Below are positions 44,160 to 53,258 of a stretch of DNA of 64,000 bases, piece by piece. The DNA is from Gemmobacter aquaticus. Its GTDB lineage: Bacteria; Pseudomonadota; Alphaproteobacteria; Rhodobacterales; Rhodobacteraceae. Numbering within the stretch: position 1 is the first letter of the stretch; every line of letters begins with the position of its first letter. The stretch spans positions 124,001 to 188,000 of the forward strand of contig NZ_VOAK01000023.1 of the NCBI RefSeq assembly GCF_007859075.1. Direction: 5' to 3'. A program made the position numbers and the translations under genes. Under the pieces are notes generated by a model. It worked only from the letters and a program-made list of their open reading frames with translations, was not told where the DNA came from and made no database searches.

Positions 44160-45059
44160 TCAGCGCCGGGTCCGGGGCTTGACGCGCGGCTCGGTCGAGC
44201 GGATCTGGCTGCCCGCGCCGTGATCGGTGAACAGCTCCAGCAGGCAGGCGTTCGGCAAACGGCCATCAAGGATCGTCACCGCGCGCACACCCTGATCGAG
44301 TGCCGCGAGCGCGGTCTCGGTCTTGGGAATCATACCACCTGCGATCACGCCACTGGCGGTCATCTCGCGGATCTCGTCAGGGGTGATCTGGGTCATGACC
44401 TCGCCCGCGGCATTCTTCACGCCCGACACATCGGTCAGAAGAAGCAGGCGATCGGCCTGCAGGGCACCTGCAATGGCGCCGGCGGCGGTATCGCCATTCA
44501 CGTTGAAGGTTTCATTGTCCTCCATCCCGGTCGCGACGGGGGCCACAACCGGGATGATGCCCGCGTTATAGAGATCGCGCAGCACCTGCACATTCATCTC
44601 CACCGGGCGGCCCACGAAGCCCAGTTCGGGATCGTCGGCCACGCAAACCATCAGGTCGTCGTCCTTGCCCGAGATCCCGACCGCGCGCCCGCCCTGATCG
44701 TTGATCGCCTGCACGATGCGCTTGTTGACGAGGCCCGAGAGGATCATTTCGACTACCTCGACCGTCGCCTTGTCGGTCACGCGCTTGCCGCGCACAAACT
44801 CGGACTTGATGCCCAGCTTCTGCAGCATGTCGTTGATCATCGGCCCGCCGCCATGAACGACAACCGGGTTCACGCCAACCTGACGCATCAAGACGATGTC
44901 GCGGGCAAACTCGGCCATCGCATCGTCATCGCCCATGGCATTGCCGCCGAACTTCACGACGACGACGGCACCGGAATATCGCTGCAGATAGGGCAGCGCT
45001 TCGGACAGGGTTTTGGCGGTGGCGATGGAATCTTGCATGGTGCGCGTCTGCTGTTTCAT
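44160..45059 (-). CDS. argB: Acetylglutamate kinase
   Basis: A 299-residue enzyme that phosphorylates N-acetylglutamate in arginine synthesis. [14 protein letters not shown] is the ATP-site glycine motif, [17 protein letters not shown] the substrate loop, [27 protein letters not shown] and [14 protein letters not shown] the C-terminal amino-acid kinase signatures. The start MKQQTRTMQ at 45059 gives a normal N-terminal helix before LPYLQRYSG; the later ATG at 45038 is the alternative. The long N-terminal helix is that of arginine-inhibited hexameric enzymes. Confidence 0.94.
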   Translation of the reverse strand: MKQQTRTMQDSIATAKTLSEALPYLQRYSGAVVVVKFGGNAMGDDDAMAEFARDIVLMRQVGVNPVVVHGGGPMINDMLQKLGIKSEFVRGKRVTDKATVEVVEMILSGLVNKRIVQAINDQGGRAVGISGKDDDLMVCVADDPELGFVGRPVEMNVQVLRDLYNAGIIPVVAPVATGMEDNETFNVNGDTAAGAIAGALQADRLLLLTDVSGVKNAAGEVMTQITPDEIREMTASGVIAGGMIPKTETALAALDQGVRAVTILDGRLPNACLLELFTDHGAGSQIRSTEPRVKPRTRR

Positions 45060-45166
45060 GAGAGGCCCTCGGGTGTCGCGCTTTTTGGTAGCCCCTTTGC
45101 CGCGCCCTGCCAAGGTTGCATTTCCCGCGCCCGCGCTTAGGCTGGCGCCAAATCAAGGAGGCACGA

Positions 45167-45898
45167 ATGACCGAGCAGAAAGTCATGGTCCTGACTGGGG
45201 CAAGCCGCGGCATCGGCCATGCCACCGTCAAGCGTTTCGGGGCCGAGGGGTGGCGGGTACTGACCTGCTCGCGTCATCCTTTCGACCCGCGCTGCCCTTG
45301 GCCCGGGGGTGAGCAGAACCATATCCAGATCGACCTTGCGAGCCCCGACGCCACGATCGCGGCCATCGCCCAGATCAAGGAGAAGGTGGGCGGGCGCCTG
45401 CATGCGCTGGTGAACAACGCAGGTATCAGCCCCAAGGGTCAGGGTGGCGCGCGCCTCGGGGCGCTCGATACCGATCTGCGGACCTGGGGACAGGTGTTCC
45501 ACGTCAACTTCTTTGCCTCGATCGTGCTGGCGCGGGGGCTGAAGGACGAGCTTTCCGCCGCGCGCGGATCGGTCGTCAACGTGACCTCGATCGCGGGCAG
45601 CCGGGTACATCCCTTTGCGGGGGCGGCCTATGCCACCTCAAAGGCCGCGCTTTCCGCCCTGACGCGCGAGATGGCGCATGACTTCGGCCCGTTGGGCGTG
45701 CGGGTCAATGCCATCGCGCCGGGCGAGATCGAGACCTCCATCCTCTCACCCGGAACCGAAAAGATCGTCGAGAAACTACCCCTGCGACGGCTCGGCCAAC
45801 CGCGCGAGGTGGCCGACGTGATCTGGTTTCTGTGCTCGGACCAGTCCAGCTATGTTTCCGGCGCCGAGATCGAGGTGAACGGCGCGCAGCATGTGTGA
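45167..45898 (+). CDS. SDR family NAD(P)-dependent oxidoreductase
   Basis: A 243-residue classical short-chain dehydrogenase. The cofactor motif is TGASRGIGHATVKRFG, NNAGIS near residue 83 keeps the fold, and Ser and Tyr-Lys of the active site are in VTSIAGS and AYATSKAAL. PGEIETSIL and SSYVSGAEIEVNGAQ close the protein. AAGGAG lies 6-7 bases before the ATG at 45167. The substrate is not known; FabG-like or sugar/steroid alcohol activity is equally possible. It is divergent from argB. Confidence 0.88.
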   Translation: MTEQKVMVLTGASRGIGHATVKRFGAEGWRVLTCSRHPFDPRCPWPGGEQNHIQIDLASPDATIAAIAQIKEKVGGRLHALVNNAGISPKGQGGARLGALDTDLRTWGQVFHVNFFASIVLARGLKDELSAARGSVVNVTSIAGSRVHPFAGAAYATSKAALSALTREMAHDFGPLGVRVNAIAPGEIETSILSPGTEKIVEKLPLRRLGQPREVADVIWFLCSDQSSYVSGAEIEVNGAQHV

Positions 45899-45909
45899 GG
45901 GGGAAGTGC

Positions 45910-46758
45910 CTATTGGTCAGAGGAGGCCTTACTGGAATTCAGAGGAGCTCCCTTCACAAAATCAGTCTCTCCGCCAGAATTTGTATACACGTTAAACACG
46001 AACGAGCCCGAAGACCAAACCACTGCTAGAACAGCTAAGACACTGGACGAGAATCCAATTAACTTTGCCAATCGACTTTCGAATATGCGGTCAAGCAGAA
46101 TCCCAAAGCCTCGAGATGCGGTTCTGAGTTTACCGGCCATCGCTTTGCGAATGACAGAACTAAAAAACCCGAGCTTGCATAGTGTAGAATTATGCATCCG
46201 GATGAACTCATTATTTTTGAACGCCTGAAGTTCCTCCTCTCCTGTCAGAAAGTTTCTATGGACACCACCGTTCATCTCCATGAGGTTCTTCATTTTGGGA
46301 TGACCTGCGTAGTTTGATCCATATTTGTCAGAAAGAATGTCATTCAAATTGATTCTGCGTTCTACCGGAATGACAGCCGCGTCAGAACCTCCCAATATGC
46401 GATAGCGATGCTCAAGGTGCTCAAAACCATAAGTAAGATTTCTCATATTCCAGTGTACCCAGTATTTATCGCGCCGGTCTCGAATGAACCCGTAGAAGTG
46501 ATGGAGGAGTTTCCTTTCGACTGCGTCAAAATTCCGCTGCACATCCTCCCGAGCGATGCCCATCTCCTCTGCTATTGCATGAGTAGAAAAACTCACTGTT
46601 TGCTCGGTCGCAAAGTGAGTAACTCCGATCGAAGTGATACGAGGTGACAAACCCTCGTTGTCATCGTTCAAGCTTTGACAAGAGTAGTGCACTATGTAGA
46701 AGTTTTCAGGATCCTTCTTGATACGCAAGAAAAATTCTTTACTGTTGGCTATAGTCAT
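45910..46758 (-). CDS. Unknown protein with C-terminal membrane segment, in AT-rich islet
   Basis: A 282-residue protein I do not recognise as a tested family. The start MTIANSKEF at 46758 follows GGGGA by about 5 bases; an ATG 15 bases earlier has no ribosome site. The soluble part has ENFYIVHYSCQSLNDDNEGLSPRITSIGVTHF (shortened pieces: FYIVHYSCQS, GLSPRITSIGV), KYWVHWNMRNLTYGFEHLEHRY, VERRINLNDILSDKYGSNYAGHP and FIRMHNSTLCKLGFF. Near the C-terminus LIGFSSSVLAVLAVVWSSGSFVF is one membrane segment with a short tail. Many charged and aromatic residues in the first 230 positions suggest an enzyme, possibly nuclease-like, but this is speculation. Base composition is far more AT-rich than both neighbours, so it was probably acquired. 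A membrane-tethered defence effector is one option. Confidence 0.7.
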   Translation of the reverse strand: MTIANSKEFFLRIKKDPENFYIVHYSCQSLNDDNEGLSPRITSIGVTHFATEQTVSFSTHAIAEEMGIAREDVQRNFDAVERKLLHHFYGFIRDRRDKYWVHWNMRNLTYGFEHLEHRYRILGGSDAAVIPVERRINLNDILSDKYGSNYAGHPKMKNLMEMNGGVHRNFLTGEEELQAFKNNEFIRMHNSTLCKLGFFSSVIRKAMAGKLRTASRGFGILLDRIFESRLAKLIGFSSSVLAVLAVVWSSGSFVFNVYTNSGGETDFVKGAPLNSSKASSDQ

Positions 46759-46973
46759 ATTCCCCGAGACCATATAAATACTGACAGAAATTCAGGAGTT
46801 CATGCTGCTGGTCATTACTTTTCGCACTTGCAACATCACACGAAGGCCCAGCCTTTGCCGAGGCGGCTTTTCTACTTTGATCTTTCATACTGTAATAAAT
46901 CAACCCACCGTCAACACGTCTTTACTCCCTGAACATTGGCTCCGCAGAACAATCTCATAACCTTTTGCCCCCC

Positions 46974-48281
46974 TCACCCGCCCTTCCGCTGTGCCCTGAG
47001 TTTCGCGAAATACTCCACCCGCTTCTTCAACTCTCGCTCAAACCCGCGTTCGGGTGGGGCGTAGAAGATCGGGCGCTTCATGTCTTCGGGGAAGTAATCC
47101 TGGCCCGAGAATCCATCCTCGGCGTCGTGATCATAGGCGTAGCCCGCGCCATAGCCGATGTCCTTCATCAGCCGGGTCGGGGCGTTGCGGATGTGCAGGG
47201 GGGGCGGCAGGCTGCCGGTGTCGCGGGCGGCGGCGCGGGCGGCCTTGTAGGCGACATAGACGCCGTTCGACTTGGGCGCCAGCGCCAGATAGACCACCGC
47301 ATTGGCCAGCGCCAACTCGCCTTCGGGAGAGCCGAGCCGTTCATAGGTCTGCCAACTGTCGATGCAGACGGCCTGCGCCTGCGGGTCGGCCAGACCGATA
47401 TCCTCGACCGCCATGCGCGTCAGGCGCCGGGCAAGAAAGCGCGGGTCCTCGCCCCCCTCGAGCATCCGCGCAAACCAGTAGAGCGCGGCGTCCGGGTCTG
47501 ACCCGCGCACCGATTTGTGCAGCGCCGAGATCAGGTTGTAGTGCTCTTCCCCCGACTTGTCGTATTTGCTGGCCCGCCGCATCAGCCGCTGCGAAAGCTG
47601 CGCCCTGCCAAGCGGGGCGCCCTTATAGGCCGCGACCTGCTCGATCAGGTTCAAAAGCGCGCGCCCGTCCCCATCCGCCATCTCGAGCAAGGTGTCCCGC
47701 GCATCAGCGGCCAGCGGCAGGGCACGGCCCAACTCACGCTCGGCCCTTTGGGCAAGGCGCTCAAGATCGGCAAGCGACAGACGGTCAAGGACGATGACCT
47801 GCGCGCGCGACAAAAGTGCGGCGTTCAGCTCGAACGAGGGATTCTCGGTCGTGGCGCCGACCAGAAGGATGGTCCCATCCTCCATATGCGGCAGAAAGCC
47901 ATCCTGCTGGGCCTTGTTGAAGCGGTGGATCTCATCCACGAACAGAAGCGTACCCTGCCCGTTCTGCCGCCGGATCCTCGCCTGCTCGAACACCTTGCGC
48001 AGTTCCGGCACACCGGTGAAAATCGCGCTGATCTGCACAAAGCCAAGGTGCGTCTGATCGGCCAGAAGCCGGGCGATGGTTGTCTTACCCACGCCCGGAG
48101 GCCCCCAGAGGATCAAGGACGACAGGCTGCCCGCCGCCAGCATGGACCCCAAGGGGCCGTCGGGGCCAAGCGCCTGCTCTTGCCCGATCACATCCGACAG
48201 TGCCCGCGGGCGCAGCCTGTCGGCCAGCGGGCGGGGCGCATCAGACCGCTGAGGGGTCGGGGTATCAAAGAGATCGGCCAT
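46974..48281 (-). CDS. rarA: Replication-associated recombination protein A (MgsA/RarA AAA ATPase)
   Basis: A 435-residue AAA+ ATPase of the clamp-loader clade. Walker A is WGPPGVGKTTIARLLA, Walker B LLFVDEIHRFNKAQQDGF, sensor 1 GATTENPSFELNAALLSRAQV. The C-terminal tetramerisation and helical domain includes LISALHKSVRGSDPDAALYWFARMLEGG, RMAVEDIGLADPQA and YAYDHDAEDGFSGQDYFPE (shortened). It acts at stalled forks and single-strand/double-strand junctions. It starts 38 bases after the protease gene stop and is the last gene of the luxR-luxI-degP-like-rarA run. Confidence 0.94.
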   Translation of the reverse strand: MADLFDTPTPQRSDAPRPLADRLRPRALSDVIGQEQALGPDGPLGSMLAAGSLSSLILWGPPGVGKTTIARLLADQTHLGFVQISAIFTGVPELRKVFEQARIRRQNGQGTLLFVDEIHRFNKAQQDGFLPHMEDGTILLVGATTENPSFELNAALLSRAQVIVLDRLSLADLERLAQRAERELGRALPLAADARDTLLEMADGDGRALLNLIEQVAAYKGAPLGRAQLSQRLMRRASKYDKSGEEHYNLISALHKSVRGSDPDAALYWFARMLEGGEDPRFLARRLTRMAVEDIGLADPQAQAVCIDSWQTYERLGSPEGELALANAVVYLALAPKSNGVYVAYKAARAAARDTGSLPPPLHIRNAPTRLMKDIGYGAGYAYDHDAEDGFSGQDYFPEDMKRPIFYAPPERGFERELKKRVEYFAKLRAQRKGG

Positions 48282-48319
48282 GGGTCCAAGACTAGCCCCT
48301 TGGGGGCTTGCCGAAAAGG

Positions 48320-49723
48320 TCAGATGCGAAACCGCAGCAGGACCGAGCGTCCCTCGCGCAGCACCTCCACCACCCAGCGACGCTGGTCGGGGAAGGTCAG
48401 GTTCACGACATCTTCGGGTGACATCACAAGTCGGCCATTGACCGCACGGATGACATCGCCGGGGCGCAACCCGATCCGCGCCGCGAAACCGTCAGAGGCG
48501 GTAACCGCCGCGCCCTCGGCCAGCGTCTCGGGCAGCTCCAGTTCTGCCAGCACGGCGGGGTTGATGCGGACAACCTCGGCGCCCTGCAGGACGCTGTCCT
48601 CGCCCAGGATGCGCGGATCGCGGGCCGGACGGTCCGGCGGCGGGCCAAGGGTCAGCTGCGCCTCGGCCTCGGCACCTGCGCGCAGGTAGCGAACGCGCAC
48701 CTCCTTGCCCACACCGATAGACGCCAGACGGAACATCACCTCTTGCGGGCTGTCGGTGACCTCATCGTTCAGGGAGAGGATCACGTCCCCCACCGCAAGC
48801 CCCGCATCACGGAACGGGCTTTCGGGGTGCAGGTCCGAGATCATCACGCCCTCGGGACGGGGCAGGCCCATCGCCTCTGCCATGGCCGCATCCACACCCT
48901 GCCCGGTTACGCCCGCCCAGGGTCGGGCAAAGCGCGTCGCCCCCGTGGCGGCCTGATTGATGAAGCTCTGGACAAGGTTCGCTGGGATCGCAAACCCGAT
49001 GCCGTTCGACCCGCCGCTCTTGGTCAGGATTGCGGTGTTGATGCCGATCAGCCGGCCCGCGATATCCACCAGGGCGCCGCCCGAGTTGCCCGGATTGATC
49101 GCGGCATCGGTCTGGATGTAGTAGCCCCGCCCCTCGCCAATCGCGAGGGTGGAGCGGCCCAGACCCGAAACGATGCCCGAAGACACGGTTTGCCCCACGC
49201 CAAAGGGATTGCCGATGGCAAGCACCAGCTCACCCACCTCGATCTCGTCCGAATTTCGCAAGGGCAGCGCGGGCAAGCCCGTGGCCCCCTCCAGCTGCAG
49301 AACTGCGAGATCGGAATCCTTGTCCGCCAGCAGAACGCGCGCCTTGAACTGTCTGCGGTCGGAAAGCTCGACCCTGATGTCGGTCGCATCGCCCACGACA
49401 TGATAGTTGGAAACCACCAGCCCATCCGGCCGTACAATCACGCCAGACCCCAGCGAGCTTTCCATCCGGGGGCGGCTTTCGCCCATGCCTTCGAAGAAGA
49501 GCTCGAAAAGCGGATCGCCGGCAAACGGATGCGCGCGGCTCTGAACGACAACCGTGGCGTAGATGTTGACAACCGCCGGCGCCGCCTCTTTGACGACGGG
49601 GGCGAAGCTGAGGGCAATTTCAGGTTGGGATTTCGGAACCGTCTGGGCGTGTCCGGGGGCGGCGAAGGTTACCGATGCCAGACATGCCGCTACGAATAGT
49701 GTGAAACGCAACTTCGACCTCAT
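48320..49723 (-). CDS. Periplasmic Do-like serine protease (DegP/DegQ/DegS family)
   Basis: A 467-residue HtrA protease. The signal peptide is MRSKLRFTLFVAACLASVTF followed by GHAQ; the trypsin-like domain has catalytic His108 (SNYHVVGDA), Asp138 (DKDSDLAVLQ) and Ser214 (NPGNSGGALVD). Two PDZ domains follow: about 258-350 (GVMISDLHPESPFRDAGLAVGDVILSLND, shortened) and about 370-467 (AARIGLRPGDVIRAVNGR). It degrades or refolds damaged periplasmic proteins. The start at 49723 is chosen for the signal peptide. It lies 66 bases behind luxI in the same direction. Confidence 0.92.
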   Translation of the reverse strand: MRSKLRFTLFVAACLASVTFAAPGHAQTVPKSQPEIALSFAPVVKEAAPAVVNIYATVVVQSRAHPFAGDPLFELFFEGMGESRPRMESSLGSGVIVRPDGLVVSNYHVVGDATDIRVELSDRRQFKARVLLADKDSDLAVLQLEGATGLPALPLRNSDEIEVGELVLAIGNPFGVGQTVSSGIVSGLGRSTLAIGEGRGYYIQTDAAINPGNSGGALVDIAGRLIGINTAILTKSGGSNGIGFAIPANLVQSFINQAATGATRFARPWAGVTGQGVDAAMAEAMGLPRPEGVMISDLHPESPFRDAGLAVGDVILSLNDEVTDSPQEVMFRLASIGVGKEVRVRYLRAGAEAEAQLTLGPPPDRPARDPRILGEDSVLQGAEVVRINPAVLAELELPETLAEGAAVTASDGFAARIGLRPGDVIRAVNGRLVMSPEDVVNLTFPDQRRWVVEVLREGRSVLLRFRI

Positions 49724-49789
49724 CTGCCGCAACGACCGCCCCGATATGGGACGGCAAACCGTGGCGTGCAATGGCCTTGGAGTCGAAGA

Positions 49790-50377
49790 TCAGTGATGGG
49801 TTGCCGCAACGTTGATCGAGACGCACTGGCTGTCATAGCCCTCAAACTCGAGCACGCGGCCGGCGGCCGAAACATCCAGTCCGCAGCGCCCGGCCCAACG
49901 CGGCCAGTTCGCGGGGATGATGCCGATGACCTTCTTGGCCCCCAACTCTTGCGCGGCTTTCGTCATCTCGGTGATCAACAGCGCGTGGACGCGACGCCGG
50001 ATTGCCATGGGCGTGTCATTCGAGACGAAAACCCGGCTCGATTCCCAGATATCGCGATCGATCGGCGCCTCGAAATCCAGAAGGTCCGATGGGATCGTCT
50101 CCAGCAGGCCACGCTGTGCGTCGCGGATCATATAGGTGTAGATCCCGCAGCGCGCGGTGGTCGGCGTCAGACGGATTCCCGCAAGGATCTGCGGACCATC
50201 ATGCACGGCGATCCAGCGGCTGGCCGGCGTGTCATACTGATCGTACTCCATCCCCAGGGCCTCGGGCAGGTCCCACTGGTTCCGCAGAATGAAACTGTCA
50301 CGGCGCGCGCGAAACAGATTCGCCATAAGCTCGCCATGATTGTGCATATTCGCAAATGATAATGTCGTCGTCTGCAT
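49790..50377 (-). CDS. luxI: LuxI-type acyl-homoserine-lactone synthase
   Basis: A 195-residue autoinducer synthase. The conserved residues of the family are at their normal places: Arg25 and Phe29 in LFRARRDSF, Trp35, Glu44, Asp46 and Asp49 in MEYDQYD, Arg69 in GIRL, and Glu112 and Arg115 in WESSRVFVSN. It joins an acyl group from acyl-ACP or acyl-CoA to S-adenosylmethionine; the acyl length cannot be read from the sequence. It lies 53 bases behind luxR with a hairpin between. In related Rhodobacter such pairs (gtaR/gtaI, cerR/cerI) use long-chain lactones. Confidence 0.9.
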   Translation of the reverse strand: MQTTTLSFANMHNHGELMANLFRARRDSFILRNQWDLPEALGMEYDQYDTPASRWIAVHDGPQILAGIRLTPTTARCGIYTYMIRDAQRGLLETIPSDLLDFEAPIDRDIWESSRVFVSNDTPMAIRRRVHALLITEMTKAAQELGAKKVIGIIPANWPRWAGRCGLDVSAAGRVLEFEGYDSQCVSINVAATHH

Positions 50378-50400
50378 TGGCCTGCTCCACCAAGTCTCCA

Positions 50401-50417
50401 CCTCGCGCCCCGCGAGG
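50401..50417 (-). other. Hairpin between luxR and luxI
   Basis: CCTCGCG (50401-50407) and CGCGAGG (50411-50417) make a 7-bp stem with a 3-nt loop, 23 bases before the luxI start. There is no T-run. It could reduce read-through from luxR into luxI or affect luxI translation. Confidence 0.4.
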
Positions 50418-50430
50418 CAAGGCCGGCGCG

Positions 50431-51042
50431 TCAGATCAGACGGTAATCCTTGGCGCGCTGGATCGCCTCGGCGGTGGTGCGCGCCATCAGACGCGTCCGG
50501 GCCGAGTTGAGGCGAACTTTCAGGGCGCTTTCGGAGATCCCGAGCTTCGCCGCTGCGGCGGCATGGCGATGCCCGGCCGCAATGAGACGAAGAGCTTCTG
50601 CCTGGGCGTCGGTAAGTTGATCCGGGGGCAAGGTCAGGTCGTGCAGTTCGGTGATGATCTGCTTTGCGAGTTGGACTTCTTCGTCCAGAAACTCACGGTC
50701 CGCCCTGGCAAGCCCGGAAATCGTACGCGATGTCACCGGCCCGCAAGAGACGGCAACACCGTAAACCAATCCATGACGCGCGCCCTCAGCCAAAATCCCG
50801 AACGTGTCGGGAAAGGTGATCTCGCTCCAGCGCGTAGCCCCCAGTTCGGAGAAGCCCCAGGCGATGATCGGGTCGCGCATCGCATAACCGTTGACTGTGT
50901 AGTGATCGGTCCAGGCCTGCGGATAGGTCTGGAACGTCATCAACGGAGACGTGAAGCGGATGTGAAGGCCCACGAAGTAGCCAGACGGCGCCAGCTTCGC
51001 CAGTTGCTTTAGGCCCTTATCTATACCCTGAAACGGAGGCAT
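50431..51042 (-). CDS. luxR: LuxR family quorum-sensing regulator
   Basis: A 203-residue regulator, about 30 residues shorter than usual LuxR proteins; the missing part is at the N-terminus. The autoinducer-binding residues are present: Trp44, Tyr48 and Asp57 in WTDHYTVNGYAMRDP, and Trp72 in GATRWSEI. The C-terminal helix-turn-helix (about 140-203) has LTDAQAEALRLIAAGHRHAAAAAKLGISESALKVRLNSARTRL (shortened). The start at 51042 is the first ATG; upstream in-frame codons to 51171 do not give a better one. It is directly before luxI in the same direction, so lactone made by LuxI would control its own gene set. Confidence 0.88.
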   Translation of the reverse strand: MPPFQGIDKGLKQLAKLAPSGYFVGLHIRFTSPLMTFQTYPQAWTDHYTVNGYAMRDPIIAWGFSELGATRWSEITFPDTFGILAEGARHGLVYGVAVSCGPVTSRTISGLARADREFLDEEVQLAKQIITELHDLTLPPDQLTDAQAEALRLIAAGHRHAAAAAKLGISESALKVRLNSARTRLMARTTAEAIQRAKDYRLI

Positions 51043-51071
51043 GGGTCTTCACGTCCACGAATCAATCTTAC

Positions 51072-51090
51072 CTGCAACCATAAGATGCAG
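51072..51090 (-). promoter_or_regulatory. Inverted repeat upstream of luxR, possible lux-type box
   Basis: CTGCA (51072-51076) and TGCAG (51086-51090) are separated by 9 bases and lie 30-48 bases before the luxR start, inside an AT-rich promoter stretch. The left flank extends to ACCTGCA, which recalls the ACCTG half of lux boxes, but the spacing is not canonical. Confidence 0.3.
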
Positions 51091-51136
51091 ATTCCGAATG
51101 TCTAGAATAAGGCGCCAAAGTGTTGCTTTATAACTC

Positions 51137-51165
51137 AAAAAAAGGCCCGCCTGTGGCGGGCCTTT
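51137..51165 (-). terminator. Terminator of the ribosomal superoperon after rplQ
   Basis: AAAGGCCCGCC (51141-51151) and GGCGGGCCTTT (51155-51165) form an 11-bp stem with a 3-nt loop directly after rplQ, followed on the minus strand by a run of seven T. This is a textbook intrinsic terminator. Confidence 0.92.
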
Positions 51166-51171
51166 ACATTT

Positions 51172-51591
51172 TCAGGCTTCATCAGCCTCTGCTGCCTCGG
51201 CGCGCGCACGGTCGGCGGCGCCTTTTGCAGCAGGATCACGATCCACGAACTCGATGATCGCCATCGGGGCCATGTCGCCATAACGGAAACCGGCCTTCAG
51301 GATACGGACATAGCCACCCGCCCGATTCGCGTAGCGCGGACCAAGGATGGCGAACAGCCGCTCGACGTGCTTTTCGTCATTCAGCTGTGCCGAGGCCTGA
51401 CGGCGGGCGTGCAGGTCACCGCGCTTGGCCAGCGTGATCAGCTTTTCGACGATCGGACGCAGTTCCTTTGCCTTCGGCAGGGTGGTCTTGATCTGTTCGT
51501 GCTCAATCAGGCTGCCTGACATATTGGCAAACAGGGCCTTGCGGTGTTCGTGGGTGCGGTTCAGACGGCGGTAGCCGCGAGCGTGACGCAT
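51172..51591 (-). CDS. rplQ: 50S ribosomal protein L17
   Basis: A 139-residue L17: [61 protein letters not shown] (shortened) and [28 protein letters not shown]. The C-terminus has an alanine/glutamate tail seen in alphaproteobacterial L17. It binds 23S rRNA near the exit tunnel. It follows rpoA after 131 bases that contain a hairpin and ends the superoperon. Confidence 0.97.
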   Translation of the reverse strand: MRHARGYRRLNRTHEHRKALFANMSGSLIEHEQIKTTLPKAKELRPIVEKLITLAKRGDLHARRQASAQLNDEKHVERLFAILGPRYANRAGGYVRILKAGFRYGDMAPMAIIEFVDRDPAAKGAADRARAEAAEADEA

Positions 51592-51696
51592 GGTGATCTC
51601 CTATCGCGTTTTGCTTTGTCTTGCCGCCCATGCGTTGCGGGCAGCTTCGTTGGGGCGGGATTGCCCGGGTTTTCCCCGCACCAGGCGGGCATTGAA

Positions 51697-51716
51697 GGGG
51701 GGCGTCACCGCCCCCC
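51697..51716 (-). other. Stem-loop between rpoA and rplQ
   Basis: GGGGGGCG (51697-51704) and CGCCCCCC (51709-51716) form an 8-bp stem with loop TCAC just after the rpoA stop. No T-run follows on the minus strand; a processing or partial-termination site is likely. Confidence 0.5.
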
Positions 51717-51722
51717 ATAGTC

Positions 51723-52739
51723 TTAGAACTGGTCCTCGAAACGCTTGGCCAGATCCTCGATGTTCTCCGGCGGCCAGTCCTCGACATCCATGCCGAGGTG
51801 CAGGCCCATGCCAGAGAGCACTTCCTTGATCTCGTTCAGCGACTTGCGGCCGAAGTTCGGGGTGCGCAGCATCTCGGCTTCGGTTTTCTGGATCAGATCG
51901 CCGATATAGACGATGTTGTCGTTCTTCAGGCAGTTGGCCGAACGGACCGAAAGCTCCAGCTCGTCCACTTTCTTCAGAAGCAGCGGGTTGAACTCCAACC
52001 CGGTGTCCAGTTCCTGCTTGAAAGCCGATTCCGGCTCTTCGAAGTTCACGAAGATCGCCAGCTGGTCCTGCAGGATGCGTGCGGCATAAGCCACGGCATC
52101 ATCAGGGGTCAGCGCGCCATTGGTTTCGATCTTCATCGTCAGCTTGTCGTAGTCCAGCACCTGGCCCTCGCGGGTGGGCGTGACTTCGTAGGACACCTTC
52201 TTGACCGGCGAGAAGATCGCGTCGATCGCGATCAGGCCGATCGGGGCATCCTCGGGCTTGTTCTTGTCAGCCGAGACATAGCCCTTGCCGGTGTTGACCG
52301 TAAGCTCCATGAACACGTCGGCGCCATCGTCGAGGTGACAGATGACGTGGTCCTTGTTCAGAACCTCGATCCCGTTCGATTCCGAAATGTCGCCAGCGGT
52401 CACGACGCCCGGACCTTTGGCCGAGATCGACAGCCGTTTCGGGCCCTCGACTTCCATCTTCAGCGCAACGCCCTTCAGGTTCAGGACGATGTCGGTGACA
52501 TCTTCGCGCACACCAGCAACGCTCGAGAACTCGTGCAGCACGTTGTCGATCTGTACCGAGGTGATCGCGCCCCCTTGCAGCGACGACATCAGCACGCGAC
52601 GCAGCGCGTTGCCCAGCGTCAGGCCGAAACCACGCTCAAGCGGCTCCGCGATGACGGTGGCGGTGCGGTTAGCATCCGGTCCCGGCTTCACGACCAGCTG
52701 AGTCGGCTTGATCAGCTCTGCCCAATTCTTATGGATCAT
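51723..52739 (-). CDS. rpoA: RNA polymerase alpha subunit
   Basis: A 338-residue alpha subunit. The N-terminal dimerisation domain shows [28 protein letters not shown] (shortened), [22 protein letters not shown] and the insert domain. A linker leads to the C-terminal domain [22 protein letters not shown] and [26 protein letters not shown] (shortened), which contacts UP elements and activators. The length is normal. It lies in the alpha-operon order rpsM-rpsK-rpoA-rplQ; rpsD is not in this set, as usual for alphaproteobacteria. Confidence 0.98.
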   Translation of the reverse strand: MIHKNWAELIKPTQLVVKPGPDANRTATVIAEPLERGFGLTLGNALRRVLMSSLQGGAITSVQIDNVLHEFSSVAGVREDVTDIVLNLKGVALKMEVEGPKRLSISAKGPGVVTAGDISESNGIEVLNKDHVICHLDDGADVFMELTVNTGKGYVSADKNKPEDAPIGLIAIDAIFSPVKKVSYEVTPTREGQVLDYDKLTMKIETNGALTPDDAVAYAARILQDQLAIFVNFEEPESAFKQELDTGLEFNPLLLKKVDELELSVRSANCLKNDNIVYIGDLIQKTEAEMLRTPNFGRKSLNEIKEVLSGMGLHLGMDVEDWPPENIEDLAKRFEDQF

Positions 52740-52811
52740 GCGTTCGCCTCCATTCCAGTTTTCTGCCCATGTCCCTAAGCAGAAAACGCCCGAGGTTCAG
52801 AAATACGTGAA

Positions 52812-52838
52812 CGGGCCGCGCATTCTCAGCGCGGCCCG
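52812..52838 (-). other. Stem-loop between rpsK and rpoA
   Basis: CGGGCCGCGC (52812-52821) and GCGCGGCCCG (52829-52838) form a perfect 10-bp stem with a 7-nt loop in the 114-base gap between rpsK and rpoA. No T-run follows. Confidence 0.6.
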
Positions 52839-52853
52839 ATCGGTAAAGTCACG

Positions 52854-53243
52854 TCAGACGCGGCGACGCTTCGGCGGACGGCAGCCGTTGTGTGCAAGCG
52901 GCGTGACGTCGCGGATCGAGGTGATGGTCAGGCCAACCGCAGCCAGCGCGCGCAGCGCCGATTCGCGGCCCGAACCCGGACCTTGCACTTCGACCTCGAC
53001 GGTCTTCATGCCATGCTCTTGCGCCTTGCGGGCAGCATCCTCGGCAGCCATCTGGGCGGCGTAGGGGGTCGACTTACGCGAACCCTTGAAGCCCATGGTG
53101 CCCGACGACGACCAGGAAATGGCGTTGCCTTGCACGTCCGAGATGAGGACCTTGGTATTGTTGAACGAGGAGTTCACATGAACAACGCCAGCAGCGATGT
53201 TCTTGCGCTCTTTCCGCTTCATGCGGGTCTTGTCACGAGCCAT
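52854..53243 (-). CDS. rpsK: 30S ribosomal protein S11
   Basis: A 129-residue S11: [49 protein letters not shown] and [36 protein letters not shown] (shortened) cover the whole conserved chain. It lies on the 30S platform and helps shape the mRNA exit site. It begins 15 bases after rpsM. Confidence 0.98.
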   Translation of the reverse strand: MARDKTRMKRKERKNIAAGVVHVNSSFNNTKVLISDVQGNAISWSSSGTMGFKGSRKSTPYAAQMAAEDAARKAQEHGMKTVEVEVQGPGSGRESALRALAAVGLTITSIRDVTPLAHNGCRPPKRRRV

Positions 53244-53258
53244 TGATCAACCCTCCCC

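Noticed and set aside
45910-46970. Insertion sequence or toxin-antitoxin pair in the AT-rich islet
   Set aside because: Only one substantial gene is present, no transposase motifs or flanking inverted repeats are visible, and no small partner gene overlaps it.
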